This document shows positions 12,326 through 23,842 of a stretch of DNA of 64,000 nucleotides, piece by piece (within the stretch, counting starts at the first letter, position 1; each line of letters begins with the position of its first letter). This DNA is from Ascaphus truei (Eukaryota > Chordata > Amphibia > Anura > Ascaphidae): NCBI GenBank assembly GCA_036426205.1, contig CM071568.1:37254553-37318552 (forward strand), in the 5' to 3' direction. The notes under the pieces were generated by a model. That model searched no databases. It saw only the letters and a list, made by a program, of their open reading frames with translations, and was not told the origin of the DNA. A program made the translations under genes and the position numbers.

Positions 12326-12835
12326 TGTAACGTTGCTGACTGCAAAAAAGAATACGGACCCACAGGGCAGTGGTAGGGAGAAATACACTGACCTTGGCCT
12401 GGGATCAGAGGCCTGGGATGCAAGGGTAATCAGGTACGTTCCGTGGTTGAGGCAGGTGGCAGGCAAAAGGTAGTCCGGTCCGGTTCCAAGGTCGAGGCAG
12501 GTGGCAGGCAAAGGGTAGTCAAGCCCTGTTCTGAGGTCGAGGCAGGCGGCAGGCAAGGGGTAGTCAGATTCAGTTCTAAGGTCAAGACAGGCAGCAGGCA
12601 AAACAAAGACATGGGAGAGCTCAGACAGGACAAGGTAACCAGTAATTTGCACGAGCAAAGACTAGTAGCAACTGCCTCCTATTTAAAACCAGAGGCAGCT
12701 GCTGACAATGAGAGCCAAAGAGAGGCTTATTTCCTATCAGGGGAGTAAGGGCAGGATTTTCCAGGAAGCAGGATGGCTGTGTTAGCTTCAGACCAGGTGA
12801 TGTCACTTCCTGGATGTTCAGACAGATCCCTTATA
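12326..12835 (-). repeat. 5' LTR of the Ty3 element
   Basis: 510 bp matching 8279-8780 with scattered substitutions. The divergence shows the insertion is not recent. I could not find a clear TGG primer-binding site in the 18 nt between this LTR and gag. Confidence 0.8.
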
Positions 12836-12954
12836 GACATTTAAAGTCTCGTTTTCATGGTGACGTGTCACCCAAGGAGCCGGCTGAGATCAGGAAGAGG
12901 CCTCACCCCCCCAGAAAATCCCACGCCCCCCAGTTTGCACACCCTGATCTATAG

Positions 12955-13950
12955 GTAGCATAATGTTTGAGAAGGATTTCCTACTACTATTTAGTGAATA
13001 TGGTATGAATAGAAATTCAGGGGCATTTAGGTCATTTCCATATAAGAGGTAACCTCACAGTATATCCCATCTGCTAAATTTGTACATTCAAACTGCCTAG
13101 TTTGTCAATTTATTAACTTCAGTAGACCCAGTGTCCTGTATGTTATATTATTTTTAAGGAGACGTTTATAAAGAGTTTTGCTTATTTATGAGTGCTTTCA
13201 ATTTCTGTATTGATTTCTTGTTAAGTGGTTGCACATTTAAGGTAATAAGATTTGTTTGACCTATGATACAAAAGAAAGTTATTATACATGTTTCCATTTA
13301 CCATACATAAGCCTCAGATCAGTCAGCTCCTTTTGGGAGGAGGGAGGGGGGAGGGGAGGAAGGGGGTAGGGGGGGAGGGGTGGAGGGGGGAAGGGTGGAG
13401 GGAGGGAGGAAGGGAGAGAGAGATTCCCATGCCAGCTATACAGAGTTTTATACTTAATACACCAACTTACTGACTGGAATGGTTTTAGACATAACAGGAC
13501 TAGAACCCACAAACCACGAGTTTTCTAGGCCACAGCTCTAGTATTGTGAGTTAAACCAGCTAAAAACTAGCCGTGCCCACTGTCTTCAACTAGCATACAT
13601 CTAAGGGATATTTTTTTAAATATTATAACATTGAAAGAACTTCAAGCACAGAGTAATAATATGTACTGAGGACTTTGAGTTACTGAGGCAATGTGATATT
13701 AAATAAAACACATGTTTTCTGACACACACAAGTAAAAACAAGGGGAAGCACGGCAAATAAAGCAGATGCAAAAAGAGTAATATAATATAGTTACATAGTT
13801 ACATAGTGTGCTGGTGTCTTGAGGTCGTACTTCTAATCTTATAAAGCATAAAGACAGTGGTCCATATTTACTAAGCAGTGATCTGCCATTTGTTTTGCCC
13901 GGGGGCCCGCACATGTCTAGCTACGCCACTGGTGCTATATAAATAAAGAC
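12955..13950. other. Intron-like DNA with a purine tract at 13330-13430
   Basis: No gene is seen. A roughly 100-nt G/A tract (repeated GGGGAGG and GGAGGGAGG blocks) could form triplex or G-rich structures. The end, at about 13925, joins the CTATATAAATAAAGACATAC retroposon tail also found at 44110. Confidence 0.6.
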
Positions 13951-14057
13951 ATACATACATACATACATACATATATAATGCTACCCATCAGCTACCCATC
14001 AGCTACCCATCAGCTACCCATCAGCTACCCATCAGCTACCCATCAGCTACCCATCAG
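13950..14057. repeat. (CATA)n followed by an 11-bp tandem repeat
   Basis: CATA repeats (13950-13973) follow a retroposon tail ending AAATAAAGACATAC. From 13980 the unit GCTACCCATCA repeats about 7 times without spacers. The repeats are contiguous, which excludes a CRISPR array. Confidence 0.85.
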
Positions 14058-14299
14058 CTCACACTGTTAGAGCTGCAGCCTAGAACATCTGTGGTTTTGG
14101 GTTCTTGCTCTGTTGGGTCTGACACCATTCTAGTCATTAAGTTGGTGCTTTAGGCTTATCAACTCTATATAGACTAATTTAAATATTATGTCATGGCCAT
14201 TAGCATATCTCCCAGCCAGGTACCTATGTGAGCTCCTTTTTCAGCATATAATACACATTTTTCAGCAAAATACAGGCACGTATTTTGAAAGTCTCTCTC

Positions 14300-14465
14300 T
14301 CCTAAAAATCCGTCAGGATTATAGTCAGTGACAGATTTCAATTAATCTGCTCAACTTTTTTACTATCCAATCTGCAGACAAATCTTGGTGGGGACTGGGG
14401 GTGGGGATGGATTTAGTCAAAACAATCCAGGGTAGCGGATTTTGACTGGTTCGCCCATCTCTAGT
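14300..14465. mobile_element. MITE fragment (CGCCCATCTCTA end)
   Basis: The end GGTTCGCCCATCTCTAGTA is the inverted form of the terminus of the MITE at 51087-51488. The left end is not obvious, so it is probably truncated. Confidence 0.45.
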
Positions 14466-14715
14466 ATTGAGCAGTGTGAAAAATTCACTGACACATCATG
14501 TGACTATTATTTTTTTTAAACACTGATTAATTAATTTACCAAAGTTTAACTGAAATAAATCCGTAATTAAATGCCATTCTATCTACAAAACTTAACCATA
14601 GAGCTCATTCAGCAATTAATTTATAACCAGAATAACAGCACTTACAACAAAGGATCAACATTTGGTGAGTTTGATTTAAAAAAAAGTACTATGTATTGCA
14701 ATGTCTATACACATA

Positions 14716-15052
14716 CAGGTGAGCCGGCGAATATTGTAAAACTTGCCTTGGAAAATCTGGGGCTATCACCAACAAGATCCAGGTACATGCTGGGTACATG
14801 CTGCAAACATTTCAGTGACATTTCTGCAGAGACTACTGGCCCATCAGATTAACACATCAGGGTTCCCTGGCAGTCCCATTTAGTTTGAAGGGGACTGCCA
14901 GGAACCCCCGCTGTTAATCCGATGGGCTATTAGTCTGTCTGCAGAAATGTCACTGAAATGTTGCAGCGTGTACCCAGCATTTACCCAGGATGTACCTGGG
15001 TCTTGTTGGGGATTGCCCTAGATCTGTTTTAGAATACTCGTCGGCACTACAG
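14716..15052. mobile_element. Palindromic MITE, TA-flanked
   Basis: Almost the whole 337 bp folds on itself: GACATTTCTGCAGAGACTA near 14818 pairs with its complement near 14935, and the outer ends (GCCGGCGAATATT and AGAATACTCGTCGGC) pair too. TA lies at both borders. The family recurs at 41911-42189. No transposase is present. Confidence 0.75.
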
Positions 15053-15620
15053 TATAGAAGTGAGAGAGAACTCTTTGGCTATTTGCAAGTCTTAAACGTT
15101 AAAGTACATCGATGTTGATGAAAAACATTGTTATTAATGTGTTTCACACGTAATATTTCGCAACATCTACAGGTAACAGCTAATATAATAATATTTTGAA
15201 GTTATTTGAAGCAAACGAGAATAATCTCAAGAATAATTAAGTGCTTTTAAAATAGCACTTGCAAAATGTACGTTTGTAGATTTGAATCACTGACATTGTG
15301 TACAGTTTTTAATTTGAAGCAATCCAATGTCATGGCCATTTTGTTTAATTTTAATATTAAAAGAGGGGTTACATACTCTTGACTTCTAATTACCATAACG
15401 GGTCATAATAAGGCTTCCCTCCAAGAACTGCACTACAAAGGAAGATAATTATTTAGCAATAACACTAATTTCTACAATTAATCCATAATGAGTTTCTCCC
15501 TGTTTGGATGTTAGGAGTCACGTTAGTTAATCCATATTTAGGATAATCACAATTTTATTTTTAATATTTTCGTTTTCCAGAATTCAATTTCGGTTTTTAA
15601 TTTGTAAAAAGTGATGGAAA
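15053..15620. other. AT-rich intron-like DNA
   Basis: Nothing recognised apart from short A/T tracts. Confidence 0.5.
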
Positions 15621-15924
15621 TGTAACGGGTATTCCCTATGAATACAACCGCTACTACCTGCTGTGCAACCTGTGTGGCTCTCAGGAGCCTAAGCCTCCGC
15701 TTGGGGAACCTGGGGTACATGCATGTTATACATCTCTGGGTGCAACGCCTCCACCTGGGAGGGATCCCAACGGAGTGGGAGGAGACCCTCACAGGAAACA
15801 ACCACACAAAGCGAGCAAGTATAAAACAGGACTGGCTTTACTGCATAGCAAAACATATATTATCACACATCACATAACCATGACTCCTCTCTAGAGGAGC
15901 CACATGTGGCGTCACACAGGACGC

Positions 15925-16070
15925 TAACCACTATGCGCCACGGCGGACGCTAACCACTCTGCGCCACGGCGGCCGCTAACCACTCTGCGCCACGGCGGAC
16001 GCTAACCACTCTGCGCCACGGCAGACGCTACAACCTCTAGGCGTCACGGCGGACGCTAACCTCCCACAGA
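15925..16070. repeat. 26-bp tandem repeat inside the LTR
   Basis: The unit CGCTAACCACTCTGCGCCAC plus GGCGGA recurs about five times, with the last copy degenerate. Unit lengths are regular and contiguous. Confidence 0.8.
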
Positions 16071-16698
16071 GTGACCCCACCCTGTGTCCAGTAACCCCCA
16101 CCCAAATGTCTCGCACTCCCAAATGTCAAACACCAATGTCTCTATATATGTGTGACTGCGCAGCCACTATGTCTGGTGATTAGGCCTTGTTGGTGCACGT
16201 GAATGGTAGGTTACCTGCCCGGGGCTCCAGCCACGGGTACCGCGATATCACTGGAGATCCGCCCGATCCGACGTTGTCCTCCACACCGCGTTGAATGAAT
16301 TCCAGCGCGGATAATATCACCTTAGTCCCAGGGTTGTAGGTGGTGTTCTGAGCCCAGAACCCACCTCGCAGGGCCGCACGGATTCAGCACTGTGTCCCTG
16401 ACTAAGCAACCAATTAATGGGGCAGTGTCCCTATCTAGGGCCTGTCCCTAAGCTCCACAAACTACTAGGTGGCTCAGGACCTAACTGGGACCTTGGGGGC
16501 TGCTGGCCTAATGCAGAGGGTCACTGACCCCTGCATCCACCTCTTACCCCTAGCTGGTCCGGATCCTGACTAACTGCGTAGCTGCAAAACCCCGCGAAAT
16601 GTATCCTTTCTATTCCCAGGCAATCCCTCAGCCCTATTGGTTCCCTGGAGTCATGTGGCTCTGCCCCTATGCACCCTGGGGGCTGGCAGACTCCTTTC

Positions 16699-16800
16699 GC
16701 GCATGCGCGAGCTATCTGGGGCCTTCCCGCGCTGTCTGGGTCACTGCGCATGCGCAACAGACCTAGCATGGCGGCGCCCTTCTCACCGGCCGCCGGGGAC
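16699..16800 (+). promoter_or_regulatory. NRF1-like and YY1-like motifs in the LTR
   Basis: CGCGCATGCGCGA at about 16699 and the perfect TGCGCATGCGCA at 16745 match the NRF1 palindrome. ATGGCGGCGCC at about 16769 matches YY1. The cluster resembles CpG-type core promoters. Activity is inferred only. Confidence 0.45.
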
Positions 16801-16949
16801 CCCAGCAACGCGATCGCAGCCTCGGCAACCGGCCCGATCGCGTCCCCGGCAACCGCCCGACCGCGCCATAGCAACCGGCCGCAACACACACACCGCGAGC
16901 TCGCAACGGGGAAGGAGGGGGTGAGTGCGCGAGGGGGGACCTGGCTACA

Positions 16950-17578
16950 GAAAGATATACACTTCTTTCCGAAAACTGGGGAAACAATTTTCAAACATTG
17001 AACTTTTTTCAAACGTTTGCACGTTATTTTTGGTTCACAAACTCTAAAAATGTTCCCAGTTCAATAAAAGGTAAAAAAAGAAAAAAGATAAATCAAATCT
17101 TCGGTTGGAGCCACTCTCGCACTACAGAATTTAACTTGGATTTGAACGTTTGTTGCAAAGTTTGACTTGGGCTTCCGATCAAACATTGAAGTTTGGGAAG
17201 TTTAGATTTCAAATCAGCTTGTTAGTTAAAAGTGGGTGTGTACTGTATGTTGTTTGCTATTATATATAGTTAATACGTTCTACAATAAATATATATATAT
17301 ATTTCAATGGTACTGTTTATTTGAAGTCACTCTGAGAGGGTTTAAGGGTTTGGCAGACACAATTTTTTTTTTTTGCTTGTATGGGTATTTTAATACTGTT
17401 GATTGATATAAAAGCACATTCCCTGTCAATCAAATGTATTGCCATATTATTGTGAGTTCAATTGTTTGAATAATGTTGGATTTACATTTTATTTCCACAC
17501 TTTCATTGCATAAAACCCCCCAGGAACATGTTAATTCCTACAAACAAAGGGTTAGCTTTGCTTGACATTTCATGTTTA
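16950..17578. other. AT-rich intron-like DNA
   Basis: No exon or clear repeat; a short TA run at about 17289. Confidence 0.5.
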
Positions 17579-18971
17579 TGTAACGGTGTTTCTGGCCCGG
17601 CCTGACCCACCCAATCTCACATTGGCCCCTGTGGTCTAACCGGACCCCATTACAGTGTGGATATGTCATATGGTGCACCTGCTGGCTACAGGACTCCTGA
17701 GTCTCCCGCATGATGGTGTGTGGGGAGGACCCGTCAGACAGGCAGCTGAGGTAGTGTGCTGAGTCTCACCTAGTTCCAGTGCAGCGCCTCCACCTCACCA
17801 GGGTCCCTGCGTCCGCAAGGGGATGATCCTGGCGAGGAACTCCTCCGTGGTGCTCCTCTCTGTACCTCCACTGAGCTGCCTCTCCCCAGTCCGTTTTTCC
17901 TCCCCCCCCCAAAGGTATGTCCACAGTTCCAAGCTGGGCGGTGAACCCGGTGACCGTGTGATAGGGGTAGGGGCATTAATTAGGGCCTGGGGTTGGGTAT
18001 AGGGGCATGGGGCGGGACCCCACGGGGTTACGACCCGCTCCTGGCTGTCCGTAGACTGGTTCCGCCGTCGCCACCGGAAGTGACGTCCTCCCCGGAACCG
18101 GAAGCGCCGCCATCTCGCGTTGGACCCCCATGCGGGATCTCTTCTTCCACGACGACATCCGGTAGCTCCGCCGTCGCCACCGGAAGTGATGCCGTCCCTC
18201 CACGTGCGCGTTGGGCCTGGCGCGGCCCGTCCAGCGCTTCGCCGTCTGTTGTGACCAGGTAAGAGATAGGGCTTTTTGGCTTACCCATCCGCAGGGGTGT
18301 AGGCGTCTCTCTCCCATCTCCGCCAGGTCCTGGACAGTGCAGCGCCTCCACCTCACCAGGGTCCCTGCGTCCGCATGGGGATGATCCTGGCGAGGAACTC
18401 CTCCGTGGTGCTCCTCTCTGTACACTCATTCCAGATAGATACACGAGAGGGTTTCTGGCTGAACTCATCTTTATTGACACGGCAGGGCAACTGCCCTCCA
18501 CAAGGAGTATCTTCAGCCGCTCATCTCGCCAGTGCTCCCTTTTGATAGGTATATCACCTAGATCATGGATTCACTATTCCCGCAGGAATCACTGTCCTGT
18601 GCCAGGTCCCTGGACACAGCCTCCCATGGAGTTACTATAACATAACTGACAGAACTCCTCCTCAGCTCTGACAAGAGCTTTCCAGCAACACTCAGCAACC
18701 AACTACTTTGCAACTCCACATCAACTTTGCAGCAACTCCACAGCAACTAACTTTAGAACACAGTGCTGTGCCTTATGTAAGCTTCTGAGGCTGACACATC
18801 TCTGACATCACTAACCATGGAGTCAGAGCATGTGACCAGTCCCAGCCATACACAGAGCACCCCACCAGGGTGTGAGGGGAAACCTCCATAATTACTGCTG
18901 GCATGCCCACACTTACCAGGCCTTACTGCCAGCAGGAGAGATGACTGTAGGCATTTTACATGACCGCTACA
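17579..18971. mobile_element. LTR-type element with 4-bp target duplication
   Basis: Begins TGTAACGGT and ends ACCGCTACA, with TTTA on both sides (17575-17578 and 18972-18975). It carries an 89-bp internal direct duplication (17777-17865 and 18335-18423) differing at one base. No coding is recognised. Confidence 0.72.
18060..18190 (+). promoter_or_regulatory. ETS/CRE/YY1-like motif cluster in the LTR
   Basis: CCGGAAGTGACGTC at 18074-18087 joins a GABP-type ETS site to a CRE-like core. CCGGAAGTG recurs at about 18180. GCCGCCATCTCGCG at about 18107 is an inverted YY1-type site. This is promoter-like grammar; function is inferred. Confidence 0.4.
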
Positions 18972-21150
18972 TTTATATAAAATAAACCATAGAAAAACGG
19001 GAAAATATGTCAGTCTCTAAATATTGCATCCACTGCTTCATCAAACATTGCTGTGATGGGCCAACAAAACGAATGACTTAAAAAAACTATTATTTATAAA
19101 TCACTGCTGAAGAAGTGGCTCAGTGAGTAAATACTAAAGAGCATATGCACTGTATAAATGCAAATGTGGTGCACATTTGGGGCAAAAAACTGCATGAAAT
19201 AAAAAAAATCCCATTTAAATCTATAGGATTTTTTCTTTGATACATCAAAAACAATGATTGTGCCCCGTTTCTTTTTGTTTTTGTTTATACATCTGCCCAA
19301 CTAACTCTGAAAACAATAACAGTGACTTTGAAGCTTTGAAGCAGAAGAGCAGGGACTTATTGTGCATGTATAGTTCTATGTACACAGTGCTTAGTACACT
19401 ATAATGTTATACAAGTGAAAAAATACAGACCTTGGAGGTTTTGGAAATAGTTTTAGGAAACTAGATTACCAAAAAACTGTTTTTAAAATTGTCCATCACA
19501 GATTTCATGTTTGCACAACAAAGTACTACAGATTAGAATGCATGTCACAGAAAGTGTCAACAATCAGCTGTACTGGTTTGCAATTAAATCCAATGAGTTT
19601 TTATTGTTAAAGTAAAACTAGAGAAAATACCCATTAAATAGGTATGTCTTGTATCCAAATGCATTGTCATTATAAAAAAAATGGAAATTACTGGAAACAA
19701 CCCAAAAAGCTTCCTCCAGCTGAATCGTAAATATGTATATTAAGAAGATAATAAAATACATCGTGTTTTTTTTTTTTACGTTTCTCAATTATCATGTTTA
19801 CACTAAGCACTGTAGATTTTAAAGATTTTTTGTAACTTACAGTATGGCACATTTAAAAGATATATAGTGAGAGATACATGCACTTGCAATATTCATTCAA
19901 ACTGGGGAGATTCCTTCTCTAGAAATAAGAATAAACTAAAAACACCAAACGACATATGGTAACCAAGAATAGACAAATCTTAAAAAGCTATTTTAGTAGG
20001 CTGTGTATTAAAATACAGGTAAACATTCTTTGTCTACACATTATTTACACTCCATTGCTAATGCATTGTGTATGTGAAAATTCTTCTACGTACTATACAA
20101 ATATTTTGACATTTTATTTTAGTATTAGGTTTAATCCAATATAAATACCACTTGTGGGTACATTCGCATGTCTTCAAACCTGTCTTTCCCATTATCTCTA
20201 AGCATTCAATGCATCCACTCCAGCCAGGAATTCTGGGTAATGACACAAAATGAGCACTCAGTGTTTCACTTTTTACTTCTTGTACATTTTAACAATAACC
20301 CCTATAAAATGCTGTAACCCACAGCTTTTTCTGCACAGCCTGGGTTAAAGAAGTGCAAAGCCAGTAAACCTACTCACAGATAGCTTTTTCTACCTTCTGA
20401 GTCTCAATAATGCGATGTTGGTTGCTGGCCATGCAAAGTGTTGCTGGTAGTGGGTATACAGTACTGTAATCAGACATTAAAAAAGTTATAGTCGGAAAAA
20501 GAAGTGACAAAAAACCTCCACCATACAGTGTACAGCAAATAAGAATATAACGTCGGTACATGCGCATGTCTCAGGCAGGTCAACAAACCCGCCTTTCCCC
20601 ATTATCTCTTCACATATTCTGGGTAATGACATGCCAATGAGCCCAGTGTATCACTCTTTACTTTTTATTCATTTTAACATGGAGCCCTAAGCGCTTATCT
20701 CTGCCGCATTTCACAGCTTTTCAGCATACAGTATAAGAATACACTTACATATACTTATATGTAAGTATTGCCACATTGTAAAACATCGACTGTTTAGCAC
20801 AGACTACGCTTTTCAGCATTAGTAAGTAGACACCATGACTGGAAATGTTCACTAACACAGTACATTTAACATGCAGCAAAAATGCCACGGTTGAAGCACT
20901 GTGGCTCCCTTTGTTATGCCTTGTCAGACACATATTGGGAAATAAATCAGATGACTTTTCTATCTGTTGTTGTACTATTTGTCTAAAAAGTAATGTCTTA
21001 GAGTCTGCATTTAACTGTTTTTTTTTTACTAATATGTTTTTAAAATATATATTTGTGGTGTAAACGGGAAAGTTTCAAACAGGAATTTTTACATTTTGGT
21101 ATGTTTGTATTCAAGTCAAATAAACTTTATTGGCATTCTAATTAAACATA
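18972..21150. other. Intron-like DNA with SINE scrap and diverged repeats
   Basis: 19107-19130 (TGGCTCAGTGAGTAAATAC) is the box A end of the SINE complete at 54873. Two diverged copies of a segment with TTCTGGGTAATGACA lie at about 20150-20270 and 20530-20650. No exon is seen. Confidence 0.5.
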
Positions 21151-21504
21151 CAGATGCAGCGGGCGTTATTCAAACAAATCATGTTTCCGTGTGCTCTGCT
21201 GTATTCCACGCGGCATTAACGCGGCCAATCACACCAGGCACCTCTATTTATCGCGGTTGCTTTGTTTGAATTTCATGGATTCTGTTTCTTTGTGTGCAAT
21301 GAAATGAATGAATTGTAATGTGTACAGTACTGTGCTACTGTGTACATTTCAGATGTTCAAAAACCAGAACACTAAAATGCCATTTTCTGCACTCGCCTGC
21401 ACTCGCGTCTTAAGGTGGAACAGTTGAAAGAAATCACGCGCCATGACATGGATATTCCGAGGTATAAACCGCGTGAAGCGTTCGAATAACGTCCGCTGCA
21501 TCTG
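21151..21504. mobile_element. TA-flanked MITE (CAGATGCAGCGG ends)
   Basis: The left end CAGATGCAGCGGGCGTTATT and the right end AATAACGTCCGCTGCATCTG are inverted copies. TA lies just outside each. It is 354 bp with no coding, and ends only about 145 bp before the CUB exon's acceptor. Confidence 0.78.
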
Positions 21505-21649
21505 TACTGTAGCATTCGTTTAAAGCAAATGCAACTGCGTCAGTAATGCTACTGTACTTACATTAGTAAGGATTGAACGGTGAAAGGTTAAAGCATGAGA
21601 CAAATACTTTTCACCCTGACCTTATGCTTTTTTTCACTGTCCTTTACAG

Positions 21650-21838
21650 TGCTGTGCCCAGCCAATGAAATGCTTCTGGACTCAACAGGTATCATTTTGA
21701 GTCCTGGCTTTCCTGAAAGTTATCCAAATCTTCAGATGTGCGCATGGAGCATTAGCGTTGAAAAGGGATATAACATCACCTTATTCTTTGAGTTCTTTCA
21801 CACGGAAAAAGAGTTTGACATACTTGAAGCTTTTGACG
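21650..21838 (+). CDS. csmd3: CSMD-family exon: first half of a CUB domain
   Basis: Seen: a pyrimidine-rich tract with ACAG ends at 21649 and a GT donor follows 21838. The 189-nt exon is phase 1 at both ends. It encodes a CUB start with PANEMLLDSTGIILSPGFPE, then MCAWSISVEKGYNITLFFEF and DILEAFDG; the two cysteines 28 residues apart form the usual first CUB disulfide. An NIT glycosylation site lies in the second strand region. Known: CSMD proteins are very large type I membrane proteins of 14 CUB domains alternating with Sushi domains, then a Sushi-only array; they act at neuronal surfaces and in complement control. Inferred: this is the last CUB (14th). An ATG at 21595 is intronic, not a start. 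CSMD1 is the alternative. Confidence 0.88.
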
Positions 21839-22085
21839 GTAACTAGACCTTATGTATATTATGTATATAATACTTTGCACAGCACGCTTGTCTCATTTTG
21901 AAAATGTTTAGCAAACAGTATCCGCAAAAATAATATTTATAATGCTGCTTAATGCGTACTATATTTTAATTGAGAACCGCTTTGAGTCCCATTGGGATAA
22001 AATCGCTATATGAAATAAAGTTAACATTTTTATTACTATTTTATTATTATTATACACTAATCTAAAACTTCATTTTATTTACCAG

Positions 22086-22232
22086 GACCAAATAGCCACC
22101 ACCAACTGCTCATTTCTTTAAGTGGGGATTATTCTTCTACTTTTAATATAACCAGCAGTGGGCATGAAGTCTTTCTACGATGGTCGGCAGATCACGGGAC
22201 AAACAAGAAAGGATTCAGGATAAGATACATAG
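22086..22232 (+). CDS. csmd3: CSMD-family exon: second half of the CUB domain
   Basis: A TTTATTTACCAG acceptor and a GTATGT donor bound a 147-nt phase 1 exon, only 247 bp after the preceding one. The joined codon gives Gly-Pro-Asn, continuing the 'FDGPN' turn. LLISLSGDYSS, FNITSSGHEVFLRWSADHG and KKGFRIRYI complete the CUB beta-sandwich. The half-domain lacks the second cysteine pair found in many CUBs, which as far as I recall is normal for the last CUB of this family. One NIT glycosylation site is present. Together with 21650-21838 the domain is 112 residues, the usual CUB size. Confidence 0.88.
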
Positions 22233-22800
22233 GTATGTACAGTAATTAAATTAAAAATATACAATTTTTTTTTCATATTTCCTAATATTACATTTAAGTG
22301 CTACTGTACCATGGTGTTACAGAGCAGTAAACATTGTTATGCCTATTATTTTGTAGTTATCATCAAGCATGAATTAGTCATTTTGTGATTGCAGTAACAA
22401 TCTCAAAACAAAAGCACACAATAGATTTTGGGAAAATACTATCATTAAAAAAAAAGGAAATATTCTGATTTGGCATGCTATGTAACAAAAAGTGCTATAT
22501 ATTATAATGTACATAAGTCAAAGATTATTTAGTTAAATTAGTTGGAAAATAACATTGAATCCTATTTTTAAAATGTCAATGGTCATATTTATGATGTAGG
22601 AATATAATGTGGCAGTCCATTTATTAATAGACAGCACAAGTAGTTTTGTAAATATGAAAGTATTCTATATATTTAGCACCATCTTACTACAATCACTTAC
22701 CTATAAAATATGAAGGTATGCAATGTTTTTGTAGCGAGAAAGGTTCCATGAACCCCAAGCCAAGAAATGTGCATATAGTATATATGATGTATAGATATAG

Positions 22801-22858
<58 letters not shown>

Positions 22859-23070
22859 AATAAATAATCAATCTTTAAATGGCAATACTGTATATTCAAC
22901 AAAAACCTTAGAGGCATAATCATTCCTAACAATTCCTTGTTGAATTTCTTGTTTCTCTCTAAAGAAATCCCTGTGGGTTCTACCACAAAAATTGATCTGG
23001 TACAATTTATGCATAGAGCTGATTCTTTTTTTTTTTTTTTTTTCATGTTGCAGTATTAACAGATACCTTG
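22233..23070. other. Start of 26.8-kb intron, with (TA)n at 22806-22856
   Basis: No exon. There is a run of about 25 TA units at 22806-22856 and a poly-T tract at 23028-23043 just before the solo LTR. Confidence 0.7.
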
Positions 23071-23842
23071 TGTAGCCCTGGTAAGAAATGGGGCTATAGT
23101 TCTATCCTCCTTCTGGTGTAATCCCTGGTAAGGGCAGGTGCCAGGAGTTATCATGGGTTTCCCCCACTTCAAGCACTGCCCTGAGTGGAGGAGGTAGGTC
23201 ACCTAACCCTGTGTCAAAGCAAGAGACACAGGGGCGGGGCCTGCTGAGATCATAAAAGAGCAGTGCATTTCCTATTTAGTGTGTGTTCTGTCAGTCTGAC
23301 AGTAGTGATAGTGAGTTAGGAGGAGAGGAGTGATCAGCTCATGAGTAGAGCTGATCTAGCTACAGTTAGTGAGGTGGAACCAAATACCTCTCACCCTGCT
23401 TAGGGGGTGAGGGAAGTGCTAGCCCCACTCTGGATGCCTTTGATCCAGAGTGGCGGCAGGGACATCACAAGGGAGAACAGTTAGTGGACTGTGCATCAAT
23501 TATACCTGTCGGCTGCTGCTGCTGCTGCCCAAGAGAATAAAGAGACTGCTGCATTTAAAGATAATCCTTGTGTGAGACTGGATCTCTCATCCCTGTGGGG
23601 AATCTCTCTGGTAAGGATTCCATCCCGCATTCCTGGGGCTTACTATAGATTGAGGCGCTGAACCATTGAACCAGAACGAAGGCATCCACCCCAGTAACCT
23701 GTTCCTGTTATCCCCCATGTCCTCGTGGGAGACTCAGGCCCTCCTGTTGCCAGCAGGTATGCACCACACAGAGACACCTAGCCAGACCCCAGAACACCTT
23801 AGTGGACCCGATCTGTGATTAAGGGGGGGAAGATGGGCTAGA
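23071..23842. mobile_element. Solo LTR with 4-bp target duplication
   Basis: 772 bp starting TGTAGCCCTGG and ending GGGCTAGA (canonical GGCTACA with one change). CTTG occurs on both sides (23067-23070 and 23843-23846). Internal CATAAAAGAGCAG at about 23251 and AATAAAGAG at about 23536 are the expected TATA-like and polyadenylation signals of a plus-oriented LTR. No coding body remains. Confidence 0.72.

Larger units (their letters stand above)
8279..12835 (-). mobile_element. Ty3-type LTR retrotransposon (chromovirus), defective
   Basis: Two similar LTRs (8279-8780 and 12326-12835) enclose, in minus orientation, gag, reverse transcriptase, RNase H, integrase and a chromodomain. This order and the chromodomain define the chromovirus branch of Ty3 (Metaviridae). 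The flanking pentamers GTCAT and GACAT differ at one base, consistent with an old 5-bp target duplication. Many frameshifts and stops make it inactive. It is antisense to the CSMD gene. Confidence 0.88.
8129..12946. mobile_element. hAT-type MITE split by an LTR element
   Basis: The ends are CAGGGGTGCGCA and TGCACACCCTG (inverted). Flanking 8-bp sequences ATCTACAG (8121-8128) and ATCTATAG (12947-12954) match at 7 of 8 positions, as expected of a hAT target duplication. Without the LTR insertion the MITE is about 260 bp. The LTR element sits at 8279-12835. Confidence 0.75.
15621..16949. mobile_element. LTR-type element with 4-bp target duplication
   Basis: Starts TGTAACGGGT and ends GGCTACA, with GAAA on both sides (15617-15620 and 16950-16953). 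It shares the GCAACGCCTCCACC block with the elements at 17579 and 54086. There is no internal coding, so it is a solo LTR or a non-autonomous LTR unit of 1,329 bp. It contains a 26-bp tandem array and GC-rich promoter-like motifs. Confidence 0.7.

Noticed and set aside
13980..14057. Possible CRISPR-like array (11-bp repeats)
   Set aside because: Units are contiguous without spacers, and the context is a eukaryotic retroposon tail.
18028..18501. Arg/Pro-rich frames in the LTR at 17579-18971
   Set aside because: High GC content removes stop codons; no domain, and the region is bounded by LTR ends with a target duplication.
21595..21649. ATG followed by a hydrophobic signal-peptide-like stretch just before the CUB
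   Set aside because: The reading crosses a polypyrimidine tract and AG acceptor at 21649; all later introns are phase 1 as this one is, so this is intron read-through.
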